DNA from: Paraburkholderia aromaticivorans
GTDB lineage: Bacteria; Pseudomonadota; Gammaproteobacteria; Burkholderiales; Burkholderiaceae
Reading direction: 5' to 3'
Assembly: GCF_012689525.1 (NCBI RefSeq)
Contig: NZ_CP051516.1
Coordinates: 2,914,001 to 2,978,000, forward strand
DNA: 64,000 bases
Shown here piece by piece: positions 33,879 to 40,385 of the stretch (positions within the stretch are counted from its first letter, which is position 1; the number at the start of each line of letters is the position of its first letter). A model generated the notes under the pieces. The model was given only the letters and a program-made list of their open reading frames with translations. It was not told the origin of the DNA and did not search any database. The position numbers were made by a program, and so were the translations under genes.

Positions 33879-33993
33879 TCAGTTGCTTGCCAATTCATAG
33901 TCGTCCGGGTCGTAGTCGTATCCCTTCTCGAACTTGTGTTTCAGCAAGCGCAGGGATCGCCTCTTTGCGCGGGGTCAAACGTTTCTGTGCCAT
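33879..33993 (-). pseudogene. 37-codon phage gene with a one-base insertion
   Basis: From ATG 33993 the frame reads MAQKRLTPRKEAI and then shifts. Removing one C from the CCC at 33953-33955 gives LRLLKHKFEKGYDYDPDDYE and an end at TGA 33879. The rejoined 37-residue protein is coherent, with a basic N-terminus and an acidic, Tyr-rich C-terminus. It is the first leftward gene after the operator pair. This is the third homopolymer frameshift in the window. Confidence 0.5.
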
Positions 33994-34004
33994 GTTTTCG
34001 AGTG

Positions 34005-34067
34005 GTATCGCGCGCGGGCGATACATATTGGTTTGCGGTTGTTTGAGGTATCGTTCGCGGGCGATAC
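34005..34067. promoter_or_regulatory. Pair of repressor-type operators, GTATCG-N8-CGATAC
   Basis: Two copies of an imperfect 20-bp palindrome lie 43 bases apart, at 34005-34024 and 34048-34067. They share the outer GTATCG/CGATAC half-sites and a GCGGG in the spacer. They sit exactly between a leftward early gene (start 33993) and a rightward frame (start 34068), as in a phage control switch. The cognate repressor gene was not identified. Confidence 0.7.
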
Positions 34068-34301
34068 ATGTCCGCGAACCGGAGTTACGCTAAATCTGTT
34101 TCTGAAAATTCTTTTGAGGCACTTCAAGCCGTTCTGGCGAGTCGCCCTGACCACACCATTGGCGAGATGCCGCCAGAGCCGTGTGCGCGGTTCTGGCGGA
34201 GGGGGATGTTTAAGCGTGAGCAGCCGCTGCTGTTAAGACGTTCTCGCAGAGCGGGCCGCAATCCATTACATCGGACAAGCCGCCAACATACGGATGCTTG
34301 A
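34068..34301 (+). CDS. Possible small regulator, perhaps truncated
   Basis: The frame starts at ATG 34068, touching the second operator: MSANRSYAKSVSENSFEALQ, then AVLASRPDHTIGEMPPEP. The first 45 residues look like protein; the rest overlaps the opposite-strand gene ending at 34210 and looks like antisense. It may be the truncated N-terminus of a Cro- or CII-like gene cut by rearrangement. No helix-turn-helix is convincingly visible. Confidence 0.35.
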   Translation: MSANRSYAKSVSENSFEALQAVLASRPDHTIGEMPPEPCARFWRRGMFKREQPLLLRRSRRAGRNPLHRTSRQHTDA

Positions 34302-34512
34302 TGCCGTGCTCAACGCAGAACATGGCCAAGCCCTCATGATTCGGGCCGGGGTATCCGACGCGGTACGCCGAGGCGAGCGACGAAAGGAGGTGCGAAAACT
34401 CTTCGGGCGATTCCTTGATGGACGCCTTGATCCTGTCTTTGCTCCACTCGGTCCACTGGCAAATGCCGGCCAGATAGCGAAGGTCCTGCATAAGTTGTGC
34501 GGATACTTTCAT
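34210..34512 (-). CDS. Hypothetical phage protein, 100 residues
   Basis: From ATG 34512, one base after the helicase stop (MKVSAQLMQDLRYLAGICQW...). It is the last gene of the leftward replication operon. No family is recognised; small helical protein. Confidence 0.5.
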   Translation of the reverse strand: MKVSAQLMQDLRYLAGICQWTEWSKDRIKASIKESPEEFSHLLSSLASAYRVGYPGPNHEGLAMFCVEHGIKHPYVGGLSDVMDCGPLCENVLTAAAAHA

Positions 34513-34513
34513 G

Positions 34514-35479
34514 TTAGAAATTGTCCACGTCAAAGCCAACTTCGTCGAGTTGATACATGCGCGGATTGTTACCGCGCACCTCTACGTACTGCTGGCTCAT
34601 GCGATCAAAGCAGAACGAGAACACTCCTTCCCAGTCGCCGTGGCGCTGCTTTTCCAGTGACAGGAAGCAGTCCGGCTCCGCCATCACACGGTCGTATTCC
34701 TGGTTATCCTTCACCGTCAACTTGCCAAGTTCGACCGCCTCGCGCTTTTTGTTGCGCTGAACCATGAATACGTTGTCGGCGAGATCGGTGATCGCGCCCG
34801 TGCCCTTGATGTCGTTCTTTCCAAGGCGCGCGTATTCGTCGCCGGACTTGCGGACGTGTGCCACCAGGTGAATGTGAACGCCGGTGTCGTGCGCTACCTC
34901 GGTTAAAGTGTTGACGAAATTCTTCTGAGCGTTGTAGTCGTCTTCGCCGGCCACGACCTTTGTCAGATTATCGATAAAGAAATGGCCGATTCCGAACTTC
35001 TCGCGAGCATAGCGGATCACTGCAACCATTTTCTCCGGGCGCACATTGCCGACTTGATCGTAAAGCCAAAGTCTCCCATCGGTCCATGCGTGAAGGTCGC
35101 GGATGTACTGCACGCTCGGCTCCGAAGACCCCGACGCCTGACGTGACATGCGGCCCATAGTCTTGAACGGCTTCATTTCAAGCGAGCCCACACACACCTT
35201 CTCGCCCTGCTCGCAAAGATTTAACGCAACCTGGCTCGTCAACATCGATTTCCCGGAACCATTCGGGCCAGCCCATACCGTTACCTCGGACGGACGAAAC
35301 GAGAACAGATGTCCGGGTGCCTTTGGCCATCCGAGAGTCGGAAGCATCGGCGAGCCATCCGGCTGGTGGAACATGTGGATTACCTCGTCGCACCATGAAC
35401 TCGCCGGAACAACGGCGTGTTCGTCGTCAACTTGCAGGTACTTCGTCAGGTCCAACTTTTCACCGCGAATAACGTTCAT
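34514..35479 (-). CDS. Phage replicative helicase (RecA-fold, DnaB/Twinkle-like C-terminal domain)
   Basis: A 321-residue protein with RecA-fold ATPase features: Walker A WAGPNGSGKSMLTSQVALNL near residue 90, MKPFKTMGRMSRQ in the DnaB H1a region, GIGHFFIDNLTKV as Walker B, and HIHLVAHVRKSGDEYARLGK with the sensor-like His and Arg. It lacks the DnaB N-terminal primase-binding domain, as in many phage helicases. It is fourth in an overlapping replication operon (winged helix, O-like initiator, two small genes, helicase). It most likely unwinds the element's origin during phage replication. Confidence 0.8.
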   Translation of the reverse strand: MNVIRGEKLDLTKYLQVDDEHAVVPASSWCDEVIHMFHQPDGSPMLPTLGWPKAPGHLFSFRPSEVTVWAGPNGSGKSMLTSQVALNLCEQGEKVCVGSLEMKPFKTMGRMSRQASGSSEPSVQYIRDLHAWTDGRLWLYDQVGNVRPEKMVAVIRYAREKFGIGHFFIDNLTKVVAGEDDYNAQKNFVNTLTEVAHDTGVHIHLVAHVRKSGDEYARLGKNDIKGTGAITDLADNVFMVQRNKKREAVELGKLTVKDNQEYDRVMAEPDCFLSLEKQRHGDWEGVFSFCFDRMSQQYVEVRGNNPRMYQLDEVGFDVDNF

Positions 35480-35480
35480 A

Positions 35481-35924
35481 TCAGAATCCCAGTTTGATCA
35501 GTTCACGTTCATTCCAAACGTGCATTGTTGTCAGTTCAATATCTACCTCGCCACGCTCAAGACGCAAGCGGAGGCGCGTTACGTTCTCGGGCGTCACAGG
35601 GTTAGGGAGAGCCTCAAAACGCACGTAAGCGCCGCGCTTGTCGTCTACGTCCCAAAGCCACAATTCTTTCGGCCCGGCGTTGCGGATATGCTTCAGTTGG
35701 CGAAGGATGTCGGGGCCGCCACGCGCGAACACGATCACGTGAAGGCCGACACACCAGCGCCAGTCGTAGGAAGATTCTGGCTTGCCGTACACCACGAACC
35801 CGGTCGGCTCGTCTTCGATCTTCCCGACGAAAGACACCGCAACAAAATCCCTCGGATGCTCGCCACGCTCGCGCATTTCGAGAATGCGGCGCGCGTTGGC
35901 GGTCATCGGCAGAGCGGCAATCAC
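35481..35924 (-). CDS. Hypothetical phage protein in the replication operon
   Basis: A 147-residue protein. GTG 35924 is chosen as the start because it overlaps the previous stop (GTGA); it also fits the protein start VIAALPMTANARRILEMRER. The middle (FVVYGKPESSYDWRWCVGLH) is beta-rich. It ends one base before the helicase start. No family is recognised; conserved position suggests a replication accessory protein. Confidence 0.55.
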   Translation of the reverse strand: MIAALPMTANARRILEMRERGEHPRDFVAVSFVGKIEDEPTGFVVYGKPESSYDWRWCVGLHVIVFARGGPDILRQLKHIRNAGPKELWLWDVDDKRGAYVRFEALPNPVTPENVTRLRLRLERGEVDIELTTMHVWNERELIKLGF

Positions 35925-36421
35925 AGGTAAAGCTCCCCGGTTGAACTGCGCTTCATGCCTTCGGGTATTGGCGGCTCGAACGGTTTGCCCGTAGCTGTCC
36001 ACGCATCAAGGAATTGCAGGCGACGGCCAAGGAACGAATCCAGTGGCATCACGCGATGCGTTCCGTTGATTCCCTTCGATTTGCAGTGCTCGGCATAGCG
36101 GCGGATGCCATCGGTCATACCCACCGGGCTGCAACCCTCTTTAACGCGCGCAATCCATTCCTTGATGGCGCGAACACGGTTGACGCCACCAGGGCGCAAC
36201 GGGTAAAGCAGAACCGCAGAGTCAAAGCCCGTTTCAGGGAGTGGGACGCCTGGAGGCATGACGACATTCTCGGCGTCAATCTCAGGATTCAGAATGCTCG
36301 GGATGCTGCGAGTAGTTGCCAGCGCGGCAGCAATGGTTTTGCGCGATAACTCGGTCACGGTAAGCAGTCCTTCAAATTGATTACAATGTTTCGGTGCGAG
36401 GCGTGGTGCGTATCTACGCAT
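35921..36421 (-). CDS. Hypothetical phage protein in the replication operon
   Basis: A 166-residue protein (MRRYAPRLAPKHCNQFEGLL...). Its ATG shares a base with the stop of the O-like gene (TGATG) and its end overlaps the next gene. The C-terminus EGMKRSSTGELYL closely resembles the C-terminus of the upstream gene (GYTGRTASGELYV), hinting at a shared tail or duplication. No domain is recognised. Confidence 0.55.
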   Translation of the reverse strand: MRRYAPRLAPKHCNQFEGLLTVTELSRKTIAAALATTRSIPSILNPEIDAENVVMPPGVPLPETGFDSAVLLYPLRPGGVNRVRAIKEWIARVKEGCSPVGMTDGIRRYAEHCKSKGINGTHRVMPLDSFLGRRLQFLDAWTATGKPFEPPIPEGMKRSSTGELYL

Positions 36422-37464
36422 CAGACGTAAAGCTCTCCTGACGCGGTGCGTCCCGTGTATCCGGGCGGAATCGGGCGCTCGCCCGGTGCAGCCTCGTCCA
36501 CTATCGACCCACTGCGAAGCTGGCCGACATAGTTCGCGAAGTTCTCAGCCGCGAACAATGTCGCCGGGCGCAGATACCTCGCCATACCCGACTTCGCATT
36601 CGGACCGGTCCACTCCGCGAACTTGGCGTCGATCACCGCGCGGACCTTTTCGGGCGTCGATTCGGCCAAGCGTGCGCGAATGCGTTTGAGATTGGCGTCT
36701 ACCGGCTCGTAGGCGTGCCCGGTCTTCTCGTTCAGATATGCCAGAATGTCGTGAGCAACGTCAGACTTCGGCGGCTCGGCAGGCGGATCGTCAGCAGGCG
36801 GCGAATCAGCGGCCAGGGAAAACTCTGCCTGCACGGGTTCCGGTTCCGCGGAGCCGACATCGTCGGATTGCGAATCCGCGTCGTCAGGCTGCTTCTGCCA
36901 GACAAGGGTTTTAGGTTTACTCCCTTCCACTCCCTTCCCTTCCGTGAGCGAACACTCCGCGAGCACTCCGCTGGTGTTCGGCGAATGTTCGGCGAACACT
37001 CCGCGAACATTCGCCGACCCATCGCCGTCTGAGCACTGAGCGCTAGGCGAATGTTCAACGGACATTTCCGGTTTGGCGGACGGCTTCGAGTTGGCGGCAC
37101 GGTTCGCGCGACGCTTCTCAGCGGCGGCCGGAACCGTACCGTCGGGGCGCGGATGCTTGTACGTCGGTTGATCGATTTTCTGATGATGCCAGCCGGTCAC
37201 CTGCCAGTAAGACTCGCCATCGACTTCGTATTCCATGAGAAGGCCGGCCTTCACCAGTTCGGCAACCATTGCGGAAACATCGGTTGATGACACGTCATCG
37301 GACGGGAACACTTCAGCCTTAAGGCGCTTGGGGCTTGCCTGGTGGATTCCGGCGTCGTCGCAGAAATTCCAGAGACCAATAAACAGCAGGCGGCCCAAGG
37401 GCGTGACCGCCATGACCTGGTCTGCCGTCCAGAATTCGGGTTTAACAGTGCGGATGCGAGCCAT
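36421..37464 (-). CDS. Phage replication initiator, lambda O-like, with conserved phage C-terminal domain
   Basis: A 347-residue protein. The N-terminal 110 residues form a winged-helix-type DNA-binding region common in phage replication proteins (MARIRTVKPEFWTADQVMAV ... LGRLLFIGLWNFCDDAGIHQ). A long low-complexity Ser/Pro/Glu-rich linker (residues about 120-225) is followed by ILAYLNEKTGHAYEPVDANL, then KRIRARLAESTPEKVRAVID and FAEWTGPNAKSGMARYLRPA, then TLFAAENFANYV. That is the conserved phage C-terminal domain (Phg_2220_C type) that probably contacts the helicase. An iteron cluster lies inside the linker-coding part, as in lambda ori. Confidence 0.85.
   Translation of the reverse strand: MARIRTVKPEFWTADQVMAVTPLGRLLFIGLWNFCDDAGIHQASPKRLKAEVFPSDDVSSTDVSAMVAELVKAGLLMEYEVDGESYWQVTGWHHQKIDQPTYKHPRPDGTVPAAAEKRRANRAANSKPSAKPEMSVEHSPSAQCSDGDGSANVRGVFAEHSPNTSGVLAECSLTEGKGVEGSKPKTLVWQKQPDDADSQSDDVGSAEPEPVQAEFSLAADSPPADDPPAEPPKSDVAHDILAYLNEKTGHAYEPVDANLKRIRARLAESTPEKVRAVIDAKFAEWTGPNAKSGMARYLRPATLFAAENFANYVGQLRSGSIVDEAAPGERPIPPGYTGRTASGELYV
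36948..37056. repeat. Iteron cluster inside the replication gene (putative element origin)
   Basis: GCGAACACTCCGC occurs at 36948-36960 and 36992-37004. GGCGAATGTTC occurs at 36980-36990 and 37046-37056, and inverted as GAACATTCGCC at 37005-37015. Related GTGTTCGGCG and GAGCACTCCGC copies fill the gaps. The cluster codes for the unstructured linker of the O-like protein, where protein constraint is low. This matches the arrangement of the lambda origin within gene O. Confidence 0.7.
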
Positions 37465-37763
37465 TACGCAGCCTTGCCGTCGGCAACGTTGAGCGGCGTC
37501 GAATGGATGAAGTAATCGCAGCCGCTCTTAATCAGCTTGCGGGTCAAGTAACCGAGAGCGATCAGTTCGTTGAGGCGGTTATAGACGGTCTTCGAGCCGG
37601 CCGTGATACGCGCCTGCGATGTCACGGCAACCAGGTCCGGAATGGTCAGGCGGTAGCCCGGTTCGCGCGTCACCAGGTACAAGAGGATCGCCTTGCCCTC
37701 AAGACTGATACGGTTGTCTTCTGCGATGCGCTGAAGGTCAGCGACTTGAACAGCGTGGGGCAT
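37464..37763 (-). CDS. Winged-helix protein at the head of the replication operon
   Basis: A 99-residue protein starting after a very strong AAGGAGGG. Segments ISLEGKAILLYLVTREPGYR, then TSQARITAGSKTVYNRLNEL and IALGYLTRKLIKSGCDYFI, fit a small winged helix-turn-helix. Its stop overlaps the ATG of the O-like gene by one base. It may regulate or assist replication initiation. Confidence 0.7.
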   Translation of the reverse strand: MPHAVQVADLQRIAEDNRISLEGKAILLYLVTREPGYRLTIPDLVAVTSQARITAGSKTVYNRLNELIALGYLTRKLIKSGCDYFIHSTPLNVADGKAA

Positions 37764-37864
37764 ATACCCTCCTTAGATTGCGAGGGCGAGCAGTAATGCA
37801 GGTTTCGGGGTACAAGCGCGTCGTGTCGCTCGTCAAAGTGCTGGAAAAACGGAATCCAGCGGGA

Positions 37865-37870
37865 TATAAT
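37865..37870 (+). promoter_or_regulatory. -10 element (TATAAT) of a candidate small RNA
   Basis: A perfect TATAAT lies in the gap upstream of the replication operon, on the opposite strand. The -35 region (TGGAAA at the right distance) is poor, so an activator may be needed. Transcription would start near 37877. Confidence 0.4.
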
Positions 37871-37876
37871 CGCTTG

Positions 37877-37963
37877 TCATTAAGCACTACTGACCGCCTT
37901 CTTGCAGGTTTTTCGGTCAGATCGTCAGCCCTGAAGGTTTTGCCGACCTTCGGGGCTTTTTCT
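37877..37963 (+). ncRNA. Candidate phage small RNA, about 87 nt
   Basis: Between the TATAAT box and a strong terminator lies a short non-coding stretch. It holds one further stem (CTGACCG at 37890-37896 pairing with CGGTCAG at 37914-37920, with an inner CCT/AGG pair), an unpaired U-rich segment, and the terminator hairpin with its U-tail. This is the architecture of an Hfq-type small RNA. It runs divergently to the replication operon. No gene fits this interval. Conservation and expression are unknown. Confidence 0.45.
37927..37963 (+). terminator. Strong Rho-independent terminator
   Basis: AGCCCTGAAGGT (37927-37938) pairs with ACCTTCGGGGCT (37946-37957) apart from one T-G position, followed by TTTTTC. 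It ends the candidate small RNA. Confidence 0.8.
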
Positions 37964-38330
37964 TTGCCCCGCGGACTTCAGACTAGCTGGCTCACTATCG
38001 CAAGCCGTAGACGAACTATACCGACAGCCACCAAAAGTGGCAACGTGCAAAATCTCTCAAATCCCCGCCCAGCAAGGCTTTGCTGCATTTTACGCAGAAT
38101 GAATTAGCCAATTCCACGCATAACGCCATGATTTAAAAGCGTCTGTTTTTCGCGCAGAAATGAAAATAGCCTTCTGCTCGTACGGAAATATTTTTATTTC
38201 GAAGTGTCCGAAAACGGTCTGCGCAAATTCGGCCACTGTGCGACGCGCAGAGAGACGGTTATAGTTCTGCTCAGAAGGGCGGACCTGCAGGGGCAGGGTT
38301 CCGCCCTTTTTCGTTAACTGGACCGAACCC
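37964..38330. other. Non-coding stretch with a terminator-like leader
   Basis: No gene is supported. Near its right end GGGCGGA (38277-38283) pairs with TCCGCCC (38300-38306) followed by TTTTTC, forming a terminator 18 bases before the AlpA-like gene. A TTATAG-like -10 lies at about 38257. Together these suggest a short leader that could attenuate the AlpA-like gene or a second short RNA. Confidence 0.4.
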
Positions 38331-38795
38331 ATGACCGAGAACCCACTTTTTGCTGCCTTTTTTGCCGGCTTCAGGCCAGCCCGCCAGCGCGAGCGCTTCA
38401 GTCACACGATCTTCCGCGCGCTTGAGGCTCGCAACGAGTGCGCTATGCAGGACGTTGGCGGTGGATCGTCAGCACCATCGCCGGTCCGCGCTCCGCGCAC
38501 GCAACGCCGCACACCGGCGCGTAAACCGGCGAGCGAGGATGGCGACTCAGACTCTGAGCCTCGCCGGTCGCACGTCAGGCCACTATTTCTCGATCTGAAA
38601 GACGTTGCGGCGACGGTCTCCCTGTCCACCGGAGGCATTCAGGCACTCGTACGCGAAGGGAGTTTCCCGAAGCCTCGTGAATTGTCAGCTAGGCGGGTCG
38701 GCTGGCTGTTTTCGGAAGTCGAGCAATGGGCGATCAGCCGCCCGGTCGCTTCGATGTTGCCACCGGTCAACGCGGGAATAAGGAGCGCCGCATGA
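38331..38795 (+). CDS. AlpA-like regulator or excisionase next to the integrase
   Basis: A 154-residue protein. The C-terminal 60 residues (PLFLDLKDVAATVSLSTGGI, then QALVREGSFPKPRELSARRV, then GWLFSEVEQWAISRPV) are an AlpA-type winged helix-turn-helix. The first 85 residues are Pro/Arg/Ser-rich and disordered. ATG 38331 and ATG 38445 are both possible starts. Its location beside the integrase suggests excisionase or directionality control. A second AlpA-like gene lies at 10978, so the element has two. Confidence 0.7.
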   Translation: MTENPLFAAFFAGFRPARQRERFSHTIFRALEARNECAMQDVGGGSSAPSPVRAPRTQRRTPARKPASEDGDSDSEPRRSHVRPLFLDLKDVAATVSLSTGGIQALVREGSFPKPRELSARRVGWLFSEVEQWAISRPVASMLPPVNAGIRSAA

Positions 38796-38885
38796 AACAG
38801 CTTGATTGATGGACTTGGCTGTAGCCGCGACTTCACTGAGCGCAATTTCGCGCTGAGTGACGCATCGAAGACGCGGCGGCGAGTA

Positions 38886-40202
38886 CTATGCAGGCGCAAC
38901 CGCCAAGCCTTTAAGGTGATCGGCAGATAAACGCTCTAACTCTGCATCGAGACGAGTCAACCATTCGCGCCGCTCGGGGTCAAAGCGGTACAAGTTATAA
39001 ATCCCGCCGACCCCCGGCAGCATATGCCCGATGATCGCCTCACCTATTTCATGTGGGCAACCAAGGGCCGCCAATAAGGTGCGGACTGATCGGCGGCAGT
39101 CATGGGGCGACCAGTGAGTGACGGTCAGCCGGGCCCGGTCCCAGTTGTCGCGAATCTTGCAGTACGGTTGCCTGAAGAACACACTTTCGCTAATCATTTT
39201 CTGCTGCGTATGACCCGCGCCCTTCTCTGAGGGGAACAAGTAGCCGCCGCCGTACTGCTCCTTGCGCCGACGAACGATCTTTTCGGCGCGCCCGATAAGC
39301 GGCACGCGCAAATCCATCGCGTTCGCGTGGCGGGCATTTTTTGTCTTCGCCTTGGGTAGCGTCCAAATCAGACCAGCGGGCTCGTCGGCCACCTCTGCGC
39401 CGGTCATTGCCATGATCTCTGCGCCGCGTGTCCCAGTCCATAAGTAGAGCGCCAAGGCGTCCTCAACGAGGCGGCTGAAATTCGGCAGCCACGTCACCAA
39501 CTCACCCAGTTCATTCGCCGAGAGCACACGCTTTGCCGTCCCGATCTTCTCCCCGGCGATTTTCTTACCCTGGCTCTTGAGCTTGCCGCGGAGAATCTGA
39601 CGCCACCAGTTCATCGATGCTTCCGGCAGCAGCCCGCTATCCAGTGCATAGTCAAATGCTGCACCCAGTTCGCGCTTCAGGTTTTGGGCCTGCACCGGGA
39701 TCGCGGCGTACCCTTCAATAAGACTGAACGCGTCCCGGCGAGTCAGCGTGGCGGCGTCTTTTTCCGCCACAGGGCCCAGCATCGTATCGAACATGCGCTT
39801 TACCTCGTTCGCGCCCTTCAGCTTTCTGGCCTGCTGCACGTGGCCGCGCAGGTACGCCATAGCCACGTCTCGCACCGTCGGCGACGCGTGAGGTAACATC
39901 GAGTCCGCCGAAGGCGCTGCGCGGGCCGTGGTGCGCTCTGCTCGCTTTTCCTTGGCTGGGTCTCGGCCTGAGTCGCGAGCGGCGCGCAGCGCTTCCCATG
40001 CGGCCGTAGCGGCAGCGATCGACATCGACGGCCAATCGCCGATCTTGACTTGGCGAATCTTGTCGTCAACCGGCGAGCGGAAGCGATACGTCCAGGTGCC
40101 GGTAGTGCCGGATGTTCCGACAAGGCGAAAACCGGGGCAGCCCTCGATATTGATATGCTCCCCGGCCTTGAGGCTTTTTGCCGCGCGTAGGTCAAGTTTC
40201 AT
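38886..40202 (-). CDS. Tyrosine-family integrase
   Basis: A protein of about 438 residues. It has an N-terminal arm-binding domain of the P4-integrase class (LRAAKSLKAGEHINIEGCPG, then VKIGDWPSMSIAAATAAWEA), a core-binding helical domain, and the catalytic domain. The latter has the first Arg in LYLWTGTRGAEIMAM, H-x-x-R in HWSPHDCRRSVRTL, a His in IGEAIIGHMLPGVGGIYNLY, and a C-terminal Tyr in YNLY. All catalytic residues are present. The second ATG (40202) is preferred because GAGGG sits seven bases upstream; the frame begins at 40208. It is the last gene before the right junction and would act at the attachment site in mutS. Confidence 0.92.
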   Translation of the reverse strand: MKLDLRAAKSLKAGEHINIEGCPGFRLVGTSGTTGTWTYRFRSPVDDKIRQVKIGDWPSMSIAAATAAWEALRAARDSGRDPAKEKRAERTTARAAPSADSMLPHASPTVRDVAMAYLRGHVQQARKLKGANEVKRMFDTMLGPVAEKDAATLTRRDAFSLIEGYAAIPVQAQNLKRELGAAFDYALDSGLLPEASMNWWRQILRGKLKSQGKKIAGEKIGTAKRVLSANELGELVTWLPNFSRLVEDALALYLWTGTRGAEIMAMTGAEVADEPAGLIWTLPKAKTKNARHANAMDLRVPLIGRAEKIVRRRKEQYGGGYLFPSEKGAGHTQQKMISESVFFRQPYCKIRDNWDRARLTVTHWSPHDCRRSVRTLLAALGCPHEIGEAIIGHMLPGVGGIYNLYRFDPERREWLTRLDAELERLSADHLKGLAVAPA

Positions 40203-40257
40203 GGTCATGCCCTCGGTTGGTTGGTGTAGGTTTTCCCGACGACAGTAGTCTAGCCTC

Positions 40258-40298
40258 AGTGCAGGTTTTTGTGGAGACGGGTGTCAAGAACCTGCACT
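40258..40298. promoter_or_regulatory. Inverted pair of putative integrase arm sites, right
   Basis: AGTGCAGGT (40258-40266) and its reverse complement ACCTGCACT (40290-40298) face each other between the integrase start and the right junction. A third copy lies near the left junction (3281). Just beyond, ATGTAGTTGG occurs twice, starting at about 40309 and 40329. They may bind integrase or accessory factors and could also influence transcription into mutS. Confidence 0.5.
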
Positions 40299-40385
40299 TT
40301 CACGCAGAATGTAGTTGGACGCTGTTGGATGTAGTTGGGCAAATGAAGTGCGCGGGAAGCCCCGCCAGATATAGGAGTGAAGGGA

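Noticed and set aside
34294..34767. A 157-codon plus-strand frame
   Set aside because: It overlaps the replication-operon genes on the other strand, which have recognisable domains, and shows no start signal.
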